NCBI GenBank assembly: GCA_029972225.1
Contig: CP124756.1
Location: 974,001-1,038,000 of the forward strand
DNA: 64,000 nucleotides
Direction of reading: 5' to 3'
Origin: Candidatus Thiothrix putei
Lineage (GTDB): Bacteria > Pseudomonadota > Gammaproteobacteria > Thiotrichales > Thiotrichaceae
The notes below the pieces were generated by a model that made no database searches, was not told the origin of the DNA, and saw only the letters and a list, made by a program, of their open reading frames with translations. The translations under genes and the position numbers were made by a program. Shown piece by piece: positions 52,043-60,629 of this stretch. Numbering within the stretch: position 1 is the first letter of the stretch; each line of letters starts with the position of its first letter.

Positions 52043-53113
52043 ATGGATAATACAAGTCTGAAGAAAAGTGATCTGCTGGATACCCTGACATGCTCCATTG
52101 TGGTGCTTGATGCAGGGCTTGCTGTTGTGTACATGAATCAGTCGGCTGAAATATTATTTGGGCAAAGCCAACAGCGTGCAGTGGGGGAGCCGGTAGCATT
52201 ATTGTTGCGCAGCAAAGAAGTCTTGGAGCATTTAGCCCTAGCATTACGTTTAAGCGACCCACAATCCATCCGCGAATGCATCATTGAGCTGGCAACAGGG
52301 GAAGCCATCACCATCGACTGTGTGATCACCCCCATTAGCTTGCGTGACTGGAAAAATCACCTGCTGTTGGAAGTGCATCGTATTGATCGCAAACTGCGCA
52401 TTGTGCGTGAAGAGCAAGTGATCCACCAACAAAAAGCGGTGCATGAGCTGGTGCGCGGTATTGCGCATGAAATTAAGAACCCGCTGGGTGGTTTGCGTGG
52501 CGCCGCGCAACTGTTGGAAAGTGAGCTGGATAACCCCGAACTGAAAGAATACACCCAGATTATTATTTCCGAAGCGGATCGTTTGAAACATTTGGTGGAT
52601 GGTATGTTAGGGCCAAGCCGCTTGCCCCACCCGGAAAGCGTTAACATTCATGAGGTGTTGGAGCATGTACGCCATTTGGTGGGGGCAGAAGTGCCTGCTG
52701 ATGTGCAGTTTATCCGTGACTATGACCCCAGTTTGCCTGAGTTTCAGGGCGACCGTAACCAGCTTGTGCAAGTGGTGCTGAATATTGTCAATAATGCCAC
52801 CCGCGTATTGGCTGGTAGTGGGGTAATCGTGTTGCGTACCCGCATTTTGCGACAATTTACGATCCAGCAAACCCGTTATCGCCATGTACTGAAAGTCGAA
52901 ATTTGTGATAACGGCCCCGGTGTGCCGGAACATTTGCGGGATAAGTTATTCTTGCCAATGGTAAGTGGGCATCCTGAAGGCAGTGGTTTGGGCTTAGCGA
53001 TTGCCCAAACGCTAGTGCGCCGTCATAACGGCTTGATCCATTGTGAGTCCGTTCCGGGACATACCTGTTTTTCTATTCTGATCCCGTTGGAGGAAGACCA
53101 TGCCGCACATTGA
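52043..53113 (+). CDS. ntrB: nitrogen regulation sensor kinase/phosphatase NtrB (GlnL)
   Basis: A 356-residue cytoplasmic sensor: an N-terminal PAS domain (about 10-115), the dimerisation/phosphotransfer helix with His142 in IAHEIKNPLGGLRGAAQLLE, and the ATPase domain with N box (VVLNIVNNATRVL), DNGPGVPEHL and GSGLGLAIAQ. It responds to PII and controls phosphorylation of NtrC. It overlaps ntrC by 14 bases. Predicted to be controlled by the NtrC/sigma-54 sites just upstream. Confidence 0.96.
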   Translation: MDNTSLKKSDLLDTLTCSIVVLDAGLAVVYMNQSAEILFGQSQQRAVGEPVALLLRSKEVLEHLALALRLSDPQSIRECIIELATGEAITIDCVITPISLRDWKNHLLLEVHRIDRKLRIVREEQVIHQQKAVHELVRGIAHEIKNPLGGLRGAAQLLESELDNPELKEYTQIIISEADRLKHLVDGMLGPSRLPHPESVNIHEVLEHVRHLVGAEVPADVQFIRDYDPSLPEFQGDRNQLVQVVLNIVNNATRVLAGSGVIVLRTRILRQFTIQQTRYRHVLKVEICDNGPGVPEHLRDKLFLPMVSGHPEGSGLGLAIAQTLVRRHNGLIHCESVPGHTCFSILIPLEEDHAAH

Positions 53114-54518
53114 AAATGTCTGGGTTGCTGATGACGACCGTTCGATCCGTTGGGTGTTGGAACGCACATTACAAAAAGCAGGCATCGCAGCACGCAGTTT
53201 TGAAACGGCGGATCAGGTCATTGCAGCCTTGCGCAGTGAGCAGCCGGATGCGTTGATGACCGACATCAGAATGCCGGGTACGGATGGTCTGATTTTGTTG
53301 GAACGGATGCAGCGCGAATACCCCATGATCCCCGTCATCATTATGACCGCGCATTCGGATTTGGAAAGTGCGGTATCCGCGTATCAGGGTGGGGCGTTTG
53401 AATACTTGCCCAAGCCGTTCGATGTCAATGACGCTTTGGAGCTGGTGCGCCGTGCATGTAAAATGCGCCGCGAACGTGAGGGTGAAAAAGCGCCTGATCA
53501 GGTCTTAGAGTTGCTGGGTGGGCGTGACATTATTGGTCATGCACCCGCGATGCAGGAAGTGTTTCGGGCGATTGGTCGACTCTCCAAGTCCAGTATCACC
53601 GCGCTCATTACGGGCGAGTCGGGCACAGGGAAGGAATTGGTTGTCAAAGCCTTGCATACGCACAGCCCGCGTTCGAGTAAGCCGTTTATTGCACTCAATA
53701 CCGCCGCGATTCCGCGTGAATTATTGGAATCGGAATTGTTTGGGCACGAAAAAGGTGCATTCACGGGGGCATACGCACAACGCAAGGGACGTTTTGAGCA
53801 AGCCGATGGCGGCGCACTGTTTTTGGATGAAATCGGTGACATGCCAGCCGAGTTGCAAACGCGCTTATTGCGGGTGTTGGCGGAAGGGACGTTCTACCGT
53901 GTGGGTGGGCATACCCCAGTGAAGGTGGATGTGCGCATCATTGCAGCGACGCATCAAAATTTGGAGGAGTTGGTGCATAAGGGGCAGTTCCGTGAAGATT
54001 TGTTTCACCGCTTGAACGTGATCCGTATCCATAACCCACCGTTGCGGGAACGGCGTGAAGATATTCCGTTGCTGCTCAATCATTTCTTACACCGTGCAGC
54101 GGAAGAGTTACAAGTGGAATCGAAAACACTGTCAGGCCGGGTGACGGAGCACTTGCAAACCTTACCTTGGCCTGGAAATGTGCGCCAGTTGGAAAATACC
54201 TGCCGTTGGCTTACTGTCATGGCTTCCGGGCGTGAAATCGTGATGGATGATTTGCCTGCTGAGTTATTGGATAGTGACCCCGGCAAAACCGAAATCCCGG
54301 ATAACTGGGAAAAAGCGTTAGCACAGTTTGCCGATTACAAACTCAATAAAGGCGACATGAACTTGCTAACAGAGCTAAACCCCATTTTTGAGCGCATTTT
54401 GCTGCAAGCAGCATTGAAAAAAACCGGCGGTCGTAAGATTGAGGCTGCTGATTTATTGGGGTGGGGGCGCAATACCCTCACTCGTAAGCTTAAGGAACTG
54501 GATGTTGAAGATGTGTAA
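53100..54518 (+). CDS. ntrC: nitrogen regulation response regulator NtrC (GlnG)
   Basis: A 472-residue sigma-54 activator. Receiver domain with acidic pocket (ADDDRS) and phosphorylatable Asp55 in MTDIRMPG; AAA+ domain with Walker A GESGTGKE (172-179), the canonical GAFTGA loop (219-224) and Walker B GGALFLDEIGDMP; C-terminal Fis-like helix-turn-helix (GRKIEAADLLGWGRNTLTRK). It should activate ntrB, glnN and other nitrogen genes. Confidence 0.97.
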   Translation: MPHIENVWVADDDRSIRWVLERTLQKAGIAARSFETADQVIAALRSEQPDALMTDIRMPGTDGLILLERMQREYPMIPVIIMTAHSDLESAVSAYQGGAFEYLPKPFDVNDALELVRRACKMRREREGEKAPDQVLELLGGRDIIGHAPAMQEVFRAIGRLSKSSITALITGESGTGKELVVKALHTHSPRSSKPFIALNTAAIPRELLESELFGHEKGAFTGAYAQRKGRFEQADGGALFLDEIGDMPAELQTRLLRVLAEGTFYRVGGHTPVKVDVRIIAATHQNLEELVHKGQFREDLFHRLNVIRIHNPPLRERREDIPLLLNHFLHRAAEELQVESKTLSGRVTEHLQTLPWPGNVRQLENTCRWLTVMASGREIVMDDLPAELLDSDPGKTEIPDNWEKALAQFADYKLNKGDMNLLTELNPIFERILLQAALKKTGGRKIEAADLLGWGRNTLTRKLKELDVEDV

Positions 54519-54550
54519 GGCTATCTTCAGAAGCGATCTTTGCGGATGAG

Positions 54551-55306
54551 TTATTGGTGACGTCCGCCTAGTGCAAGATGGTGGTTATACAGTACGCCAA
54601 AGAATCGCGCACTTTCTAAGAGCCGTCGAAACCGCAGCCGGAAGAGGCGTGGTTCTGCTAACAGACGCCAGACACCTTCAAATCCTGCTTTTTGCATAAA
54701 GCGCGGTGCGCGTTTGACTTGGCCTGAAACAAAATCAAAGGTGCCGCCGCAGCCAACCACCAAACGTACTTTATGTTGTTTGAGGAAGTCGAGATTATCA
54801 TTGATCCAATATTCTTGTTTGATAGCACCAAAGGCAACAAATAAAAAATCGGGTTTGAATTCGATAATTTGATCAAGAATTTCTTGGGTGTTTTTTGTGC
54901 TAAAAGGGTAGTCCTCATAAGGAGGGGAATATCCACCTACCCGTAGGCCATAGGTTGCCCTGATTTTTTCTACGGATAGCCTATTCGCTTGGGTAGCGCC
55001 CCCCAAAAGAAAAATGCTTTTATTATTTTTTTGCGCGTTTGCACAGGCATCGTAAATCAGATCAGAACCACTGATCTTGTCAAAATGCTGCTGTGAGTTC
55101 AGTAAGCGTGCAAAGAAATACGGAATCTGACCATCAAACGTGGCGTAGTTATCATTGATAATATTCAGAAAAGTGGGGTCATGACTGGCTTTCACAATAA
55201 ACTCAGCATTTACTGTGACAACAAAACGTGTCTCCTCATCTTCCCTGAATAGTTGTTCTTGTTCTAAACAACTAAAATTGATGCCGCAAAAATTAACAGC
55301 CTCCAT
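54551..55306 (-). CDS. WecG/TagA/CpsF-family glycosyltransferase
   Basis: A 251-residue GT26-type enzyme that transfers an N-acetyl-hexosamine-type sugar to a lipid-linked acceptor in surface-polysaccharide synthesis. Conserved segments are VTVNAEFIVKASHDPTFLNI, FLLGGATQANRLSVEKIRA, VAFGAIKQEYWI and CGGTFDFVSGQVKRAPRFMQ, with the C-terminal basic RLLAEPRLFRLRFRRLL. It has no polysaccharide-gene neighbours here. The 305 bases to glnA hold its promoter and the glnA terminator. Confidence 0.92.
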   Translation of the reverse strand: MEAVNFCGINFSCLEQEQLFREDEETRFVVTVNAEFIVKASHDPTFLNIINDNYATFDGQIPYFFARLLNSQQHFDKISGSDLIYDACANAQKNNKSIFLLGGATQANRLSVEKIRATYGLRVGGYSPPYEDYPFSTKNTQEILDQIIEFKPDFLFVAFGAIKQEYWINDNLDFLKQHKVRLVVGCGGTFDFVSGQVKRAPRFMQKAGFEGVWRLLAEPRLFRLRFRRLLESARFFGVLYNHHLALGGRHQ

Positions 55307-55560
55307 CTACTATTCCTCACCTTGAACTAAAAACAATAACCCTTAAGAGTCGCGCATCCTGCGTCATTATATGTTTTAAGCTACTAGTTGCTATTTTACA
55401 CTTAACTTCTCTTTGAGAGAGAGGGTGTAGTGAGCAATAACAATTCGATGATTAAGTCTACAGTAATTTATGCGCAGAGTTGTGTGATCCTCATCAATAA
55501 ATTATTCATTATTTTGATGTGAGTGTTATCAATAAATGGTTATTATTAGTCATCAACACA

Positions 55561-55590
55561 GAAAAGAAAGCCCCTTAACGAGGCATTCTT
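55561..55590 (-). terminator. terminator of glnA
   Basis: On the minus strand GCCTC-GTTAA-GGGGC forms a short stem (55570-55584) followed by TTTCTTTT, 22 bases past the glnA stop. Confidence 0.65.
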
Positions 55591-55611
55591 TTCACTTACC
55601 TAAGAGTACAC

Positions 55612-57021
55612 TTACAGTGAGTAATACATATCAAACTCAACCGGATGTGTGGTCATGCGGAAGCGTGTTACTTCTTCCATTTTCAGGTCGATGTAAGCGT
55701 CGATCATATCGTTGCTGAAGACACCACCTGCGGTCAGGAATTCACGGTCTTTGTCGAGTGCATCCAATGCCATATCTAAAGAGTGGCAAACCCGTGGGAT
55801 GAGTTTGTCTTCTTCTGGCGGCAGGTCATACAGGTCTTTATCCATTGCTTCGCCGGGGTGGATCTTGTTTTTGATACCATCCAAGCCTGCCATCATCAGG
55901 GCAGCAAATGCCAGGTAAGGGTTTGCAGATGGATCAGGGAAGCGCACTTCGATACGGCGGCCTTTAGGGCTTGCCACGAACGGAATGCGAATGGATGCCG
56001 AACGGTTACGTGCAGAGTATGCCAACATAACGGGTGCTTCAAAGCCCGGAACCAAACGCTTGTAAGAGTTGGTGCCAGGGTTGGTGATCGCATTCAGTGC
56101 TTTGGCGTGCTTGATGACACCGCCGATGTAGTACAGCGCGGTTTCAGACAGACCCGCATAGCCGTCACCTGCGAAGGTGTTCACCCCGTCTTTTGCCAGC
56201 GACATGTGAACGTGCATCCCGGAACCGTTGTCGCCCACGATAGGCTTAGGCATGAACGTTACCGTTTTGCCGTACTGATGCGCAACGTTGTGGATAACGT
56301 ATTTTTGACGTTGTACCCAATCCGCACGTGTAGTCAGGGTTGCAAAACGTGTACCGATTTCGCACTGACCAGCGGTAGCCACTTCGTGATGGTGAACTTC
56401 AACCGGAACGCCGACTTCTTCCAGAATGTTACACATGGTGGAGCGAATGTCCTGGAACGAGTCAACCGGTGGCACAGGGAAGTAGCCGCCTTTCGTGGTC
56501 GGGCGATGTCCCATATTGCCGTCTGGATACACTTTTTCGGAGTTCCAGCCTGCTTCTTGTGAGTCAATTTTGACAAATGTGCCGCTCATGTCTGAGCCCC
56601 AACGCACGTCATCAAAGATGAAGAATTCAGGTTCCGGACCAAAGAATGCGGTATCGGCAATGCCTGTGGACTTCAGGTAAGCTTCAGCCCGCATCGCGAT
56701 AGAGCGTGGGTCACGCTCGTAGCCTTCCATCGTGGTTGGGTCAACGATGCCGCAAGAAATGTTCACGGTAACGTCTTGGAAAAACGGATCAACAAACGCA
56801 GTCGCAGGATCTGGCATCAGGATCATGTCGGATTCGTTGATGCCTTTCCAGCCTGCGATGGAAGAGCCATCGAACATTTTACCTTCAGTAAACGTGTCTT
56901 CTTCTACGGTGTAGGCAGGAACAGTGACGTGGTGTTCTTTACCACGAGTGTCGGTGAAGCGGAAATCGACGTATTTGGCGTCGTTGTCTTTGATCATGTT
57001 GAGAACGTCTTGTGCAGACAT
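55612..57021 (-). CDS. glnA: glutamine synthetase type I (GSI-beta)
   Basis: Ammonia-assimilating enzyme of 469 residues; start [14 protein letters not shown] at 57021 behind AGGAGG. The adenylylation site is Tyr398 in [10 protein letters not shown], so activity can be switched by GlnE. Metal and ammonium residues ([31 protein letters not shown]) are normal. No -24/-12 element was found in the 130 bases upstream, so expression may be sigma-70 dependent. It lies downstream of the type III enzyme on the same strand. Confidence 0.97.
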   Translation of the reverse strand: MSAQDVLNMIKDNDAKYVDFRFTDTRGKEHHVTVPAYTVEEDTFTEGKMFDGSSIAGWKGINESDMILMPDPATAFVDPFFQDVTVNISCGIVDPTTMEGYERDPRSIAMRAEAYLKSTGIADTAFFGPEPEFFIFDDVRWGSDMSGTFVKIDSQEAGWNSEKVYPDGNMGHRPTTKGGYFPVPPVDSFQDIRSTMCNILEEVGVPVEVHHHEVATAGQCEIGTRFATLTTRADWVQRQKYVIHNVAHQYGKTVTFMPKPIVGDNGSGMHVHMSLAKDGVNTFAGDGYAGLSETALYYIGGVIKHAKALNAITNPGTNSYKRLVPGFEAPVMLAYSARNRSASIRIPFVASPKGRRIEVRFPDPSANPYLAFAALMMAGLDGIKNKIHPGEAMDKDLYDLPPEEDKLIPRVCHSLDMALDALDKDREFLTAGGVFSNDMIDAYIDLKMEEVTRFRMTTHPVEFDMYYSL

Positions 57022-57114
57022 TACTGGCCTCCTGATGATTGTAAGGACTAAAAATAGGCGTTTTAGGGTCGATGCAGCATGGTACGCAGAGTCACATAAT
57101 CTGTAAATGGTCAT

Positions 57115-57142
57115 GTAGGGGCGAACTATTTTTCGCCCCTAC
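57115..57142. repeat. GTAGGGGCGAA palindrome between glnN and glnA
   Basis: Arms 57115-57125 and 57132-57142 are perfect 11-base reverse complements with a six-base loop (CTATTT). It lies just past the glnN stop and can act as a terminator. A related GTAGGGGCG palindrome occurs at 25805-25828. Confidence 0.75.
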
Positions 57143-57150
57143 AATCGGCA

Positions 57151-59325
57151 TTACTTAATGAACAACATTTCGCTGTATTTAGGTAATGGCCAAATCTCGT
57201 CAGCAATCAGGGTTTCGAGCGTGTCAGCATGGGTGCGAACTTCAGTCATCAGCCCACGTACCGTACCAGCCAGGAACGTCATGTGGTCTTGTATGCTGTC
57301 GAAGTCGTGTTTCGCACGGGCTTCACTCAGTTTACCAACGGCAACCATCAGTGCATTGGCTTCAGTGGCAACGCTTGTTGCAACACTGTTATCCAGCGTG
57401 ATGCCCAGTTCTTGCAAGTTGCCAGCAGTAGCCGCTAGCTCTGATAGGTAAGTGACTGCCGCAGGGTAGATCATGGTGGTCGCCATATTGATCATCAGCT
57501 TGGCTTCTACATCAATGCTGTTGATGTATTGTTCAGCATACACCTCAAAGCGGCTGTGCAGTTCGGTGGGCGTCAATACACCCGTGCGCTCAAACAAGCC
57601 GGAAACTTCTTGGCTTAACAGCTCAGGCAGTGCATCCGCAGAGGTGGGCAGGTTTTTCAGGCCGCGTTCTGCAACGGCTGCTTTGTGCCATTCTGGGGAG
57701 TAGCCGTTGCCGCCGAAGACCACATTACCGTGTTGTTCCATTACGACTTTCAGTACCGTCAGTGTCGCTGAGGTAACATCTTTGCCGCTGCTGAGTTCGG
57801 TTTCCAGCTTGTCGGCTATCCAGTTTAGGGAGTCAGCCAGCATGGTGTTCATGGCAACCAAAGGACCGGAGACAGATTGGGAAGATCCGACAGCACGGAA
57901 TTCAAAGCGATTGCCAGTGAAAGCGAATGGGGAGGTACGGTTACGGTCGCCAGGATCACGCTCGAAGTGCAGAATCTGGGACAGACCCAAATCCATGTTG
58001 CCGCCTTTTTCGGTTTTGAGGATTTTTCCAGCTTTGATGTCGTTGAAAACTTGTTCCAGTTGGTCGCCGAGATAAACCGATAAAATTGCCGGAGGTGCTT
58101 CGTTTGCACCTAAACGGTGGTCATTAGAAGCCGAGGCAATAACTGCTCGCAGCAATGGGCCATATAAATGCACGCCTCGGATAACCGCGCCGCAGAATGC
58201 TAAAAAGTGCAGATTTTCTTCAGGGGTATGCCCTGGATCAAGCAGATTGCCTTGAGTGCTGTTACCGACAGACCAGTTGACGTGCTTGCCTGAACCATTC
58301 ACTCCAGCGAACGGCTTTTCGTGTAGCAGGCACATGAAACCGTGGTTTTTGGCAGTCATTTTCATGACAGTCATCAGCAATTGCTGGTGATCGGCTGCCA
58401 CGTTTGCGGCTTCAAAGTAAGGGGCAATTTCAAACTGACCCGGTGCTACTTCATTGTGGTGTGTTTTGGCAGGGATACCGAGGCGGTAGAGTTTGTCTTC
58501 GATGTCCTGCATAAATACTTGCACGCGTTCAGGGATTGCACCGAAGTAATGGTCATCGAATTGCTGACCTTTTGCGGGTGCAGCGCCGAACAGTGTGCGG
58601 CCTGATAGCATGATGTCAGGGCGGGCAACTGCGTAGGCTTCGTCGATAAGGAAGTATTCTTGTTCTGCACCACAGCTTGAGTTCAGGGTGGCAATGTCGG
58701 TTTCACCCATCAGTTTCAACACGCGCTGGGCAGCGGAGTTCATTGCCGCGTTGGAACGCAGCAAGGGGATTTTCTTGTCGAGTGCTTCGCCCGTCCATGA
58801 CAGGAATACGCACGGGATCATCAGGGTTGCGCCGTTGGCAGTGTGCATGATGTACGCAGGGCTGGTTGGATCCCATGCGGTGTAACCACGTGCGGAGTTG
58901 GTGGCACGGATGCTGCCATTCGGGAACGATGAACCATCGGGTTCACCTTTGATCAGAAGACTACCGCTGAAATCAGTAATGGCATTGCCTTCGGGGCTGG
59001 TGATAATGAAGCCGTCATGTTTTTCAGCCGTGGCATTGGTCATCGGGTAGAAAATGTGCGAGAAAAATTTTGCGCCTTTAGACATCGCCCATTCTTTCAT
59101 CGCAGCAGCAACAACATCCGCCGTCGCAGGGTCAAGTGGTGCGCCGGTTTGGAAGGTTTTTTTCATGGCCTTAAATGCATTTTTGGAGAGTGATTCTTCC
59201 ATGCGTGCCAGATTGAAAACGTCACATGCCCAAATCTTGCTTAATGGTTCAGTCTTACCCAGATCCATCGGGGCGCGTTGACTGATGGTTTGAAGTGCTT
59301 GGGTACGTGCTAAGTTGCTGCTCAT
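57151..59325 (-). CDS. glnN: glutamine synthetase type III (GlnN)
   Basis: A 724-residue hexameric-type enzyme distinct from GlnA. Family features include the long N-terminal domain, WDPTSPAYIMHTANGATLMI, SCGAEQEYFLIDEAY, KTHHNEVAPGQFEIAPYFE, NGSGKHVNWSVG and RTSPFAFTGNRFEFRAVGSS. It is not adenylylated like GSI. The upstream region carries a sigma-54 promoter with two NtrC-like sites, so it should be induced under nitrogen limitation and supplement GlnA. Confidence 0.95.
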   Translation of the reverse strand: MSSNLARTQALQTISQRAPMDLGKTEPLSKIWACDVFNLARMEESLSKNAFKAMKKTFQTGAPLDPATADVVAAAMKEWAMSKGAKFFSHIFYPMTNATAEKHDGFIITSPEGNAITDFSGSLLIKGEPDGSSFPNGSIRATNSARGYTAWDPTSPAYIMHTANGATLMIPCVFLSWTGEALDKKIPLLRSNAAMNSAAQRVLKLMGETDIATLNSSCGAEQEYFLIDEAYAVARPDIMLSGRTLFGAAPAKGQQFDDHYFGAIPERVQVFMQDIEDKLYRLGIPAKTHHNEVAPGQFEIAPYFEAANVAADHQQLLMTVMKMTAKNHGFMCLLHEKPFAGVNGSGKHVNWSVGNSTQGNLLDPGHTPEENLHFLAFCGAVIRGVHLYGPLLRAVIASASNDHRLGANEAPPAILSVYLGDQLEQVFNDIKAGKILKTEKGGNMDLGLSQILHFERDPGDRNRTSPFAFTGNRFEFRAVGSSQSVSGPLVAMNTMLADSLNWIADKLETELSSGKDVTSATLTVLKVVMEQHGNVVFGGNGYSPEWHKAAVAERGLKNLPTSADALPELLSQEVSGLFERTGVLTPTELHSRFEVYAEQYINSIDVEAKLMINMATTMIYPAAVTYLSELAATAGNLQELGITLDNSVATSVATEANALMVAVGKLSEARAKHDFDSIQDHMTFLAGTVRGLMTEVRTHADTLETLIADEIWPLPKYSEMLFIK

Positions 59326-59372
59326 CTATTAACCTCGTTCAATGCGATAAATCAGAAATAATAGGCTTCAAA

Positions 59373-59388
59373 TGCAATTTTTGTGCCA
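59373..59388 (-). promoter_or_regulatory. sigma-54 promoter of glnN
   Basis: Minus-strand TGGCACAAAAATTGCA is an exact TGGCAC-N5-TTGCA match with GG-N10-GC spacing. Predicted start about 59363, leaving a leader of some 38 bases to the glnN ATG at 59325. Confidence 0.85.
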
Positions 59389-59400
59389 TGAAAAAAATCC

Positions 59401-59421
59401 TTACAACGCCATCCGTTGTAA
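59401..59421. promoter_or_regulatory. inverted repeat between the glnN enhancers and promoter
   Basis: TTACAACG (59401-59408) and CGTTGTAA (59414-59421) form a perfect 8-base dyad with a five-base spacer, between the NtrC-like sites and the -24 element. It may be an operator for an additional regulator; the A run towards the promoter could also help bending. Confidence 0.4.
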
Positions 59422-59438
59422 AAAGAGAGCAGAACTTA

Positions 59439-59486
59439 TGCGACAATTTGGTGCTTTCAGTGATATTAATGCACTAATTTAGTGAA
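59439..59486. promoter_or_regulatory. two tandem NtrC-like sites upstream of glnN
   Basis: TGCGACAATTTGGTGCT (59439-59455) and TGCACTAATTTAGTGAA (59470-59486) each match one strong half of the NtrC dyad. They start 31 bases apart, about three helical turns, the spacing expected for cooperative dimers. They lie about 75-125 bases upstream of the glnN start site. The second lies within the end of the CDF transporter gene. Confidence 0.6.
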
Positions 59487-60629
59487 AAATTGAATGTCTT
59501 CAATCGTCGGGATGCTGGTGCTGGCTTGTTTAAAGGCGTTAAGTGCATCAACACTGGGGGTTTCCGTTAACACGATTTCCAGTTGCAGTTTTCCGCCGTT
59601 GTAGTGCAAGGTGAGGGCGTCAATGCTGGGGAGTAATGCCGTAGCCGCTGGCAGTGCTTGCAATTGCACCAGTAAGTCCGCCCGTGAAGGTAGGTTTTTG
59701 CAAGGGTGTGCGGTCTCGTCATCTTCGGGGTCAATATGAATAATGACATCACTGATAATTGGAAACTGGCGGCGCAAACGGTACATCACCGTTTCACCGA
59801 TATGATGCCCTTCAGATACGCTGATGCGCCCATCGACTTGTAAATGCACATCGGCTAATACGCGCCCACCCATGCGGCGGGTACGTAATAGGTGAACATT
59901 TTCCACACCGTTGATGGTATAGATGAAGTCACGGATCTCTTGTACTTCTTGTGTGTCGAGTCCGGTATCTACCAATTCGCTGGTACTTTCCAGAATCAGT
60001 TGGATTGCCATGTAAAAAATCATCGCCGCAACTACGATAGCTGCCGCCGAATCCAACCAAGGGTAGCCTAGTTGTGCTCCACCAATTGCCAATAGTACTA
60101 AGACAGATGAAATCGCATCCGAGCGGTGATGCCAAGCACTGGCTTTGAGCATCGGCGAGCTGATGCGCTTAGCAATATGCACGGTGTAATGGTATAAGCC
60201 TTCCTTGCCGATGATGGCGAGTGCCGCGATAGCCATCGCCCATGGCTCAGGTGTGATTAACGGTGAATGACCTGTTAAACGATCCCATGCTTGCAGGAAA
60301 ATGACCGCAGCGACACCACCCAGCAATAAACCGAGAATAACCGTTGCCAGCGTTTCGATGCGCCCATGCCCGTAAGGGTGATTGGCATCGGCGGCTTTGC
60401 CTGCATGGTGGGCGGCAACTAGCACAACCACATCGCCGATCAAATCGGAAAGCGTGTGCATAGCATCGGCAACCAATGCTTGGGAGTGGGTGAGAATGCC
60501 GCCAATGATTTGTGCAATCACCAGAAAAATATTGACACCCATGCCGACGAAGGCGACGCGCTGGGTGACGGCTTTGCGGCTGTTGTCCTCGGTGGGCGTA
60601 TCGGCCAAGGTGTGATGGTGTCCGCTCAT
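59466..60629 (-). CDS. cation diffusion facilitator (CDF) metal exporter
   Basis: A 387-residue inner-membrane protein starting MSGHHHTLADT. Six helices; metal-site residues appear as DAMHTLSDLIGD in helix 2 and HHRSDAISSVLVL in helix 5 (HxxxD). A C-terminal cytoplasmic domain (about 215-300) has the usual histidines (HLLRTRRMGGRVLADVHLQV). It exports Zn2+, Fe2+ or Co2+. It is last in the bolA-LOG-DUF2782-thrB operon; its ATG overlaps the thrB stop by 4 bases. Confidence 0.92.
   Translation of the reverse strand: MSGHHHTLADTPTEDNSRKAVTQRVAFVGMGVNIFLVIAQIIGGILTHSQALVADAMHTLSDLIGDVVVLVAAHHAGKAADANHPYGHGRIETLATVILGLLLGGVAAVIFLQAWDRLTGHSPLITPEPWAMAIAALAIIGKEGLYHYTVHIAKRISSPMLKASAWHHRSDAISSVLVLLAIGGAQLGYPWLDSAAAIVVAAMIFYMAIQLILESTSELVDTGLDTQEVQEIRDFIYTINGVENVHLLRTRRMGGRVLADVHLQVDGRISVSEGHHIGETVMYRLRRQFPIISDVIIHIDPEDDETAHPCKNLPSRADLLVQLQALPAATALLPSIDALTLHYNGGKLQLEIVLTETPSVDALNAFKQASTSIPTIEDIQFFTKLVH

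Noticed and set aside
55783..56562. 259-residue plus-strand frame opposite glnA
   Set aside because: Antisense of glutamine synthetase; Cys/His/Arg-rich composition without a family match.
57022..57150. Search for a sigma-54 promoter upstream of glnA
   Set aside because: No GG-N10-GC element in the right orientation was found; the nearest candidate around 57073-57088 lacks the GG.
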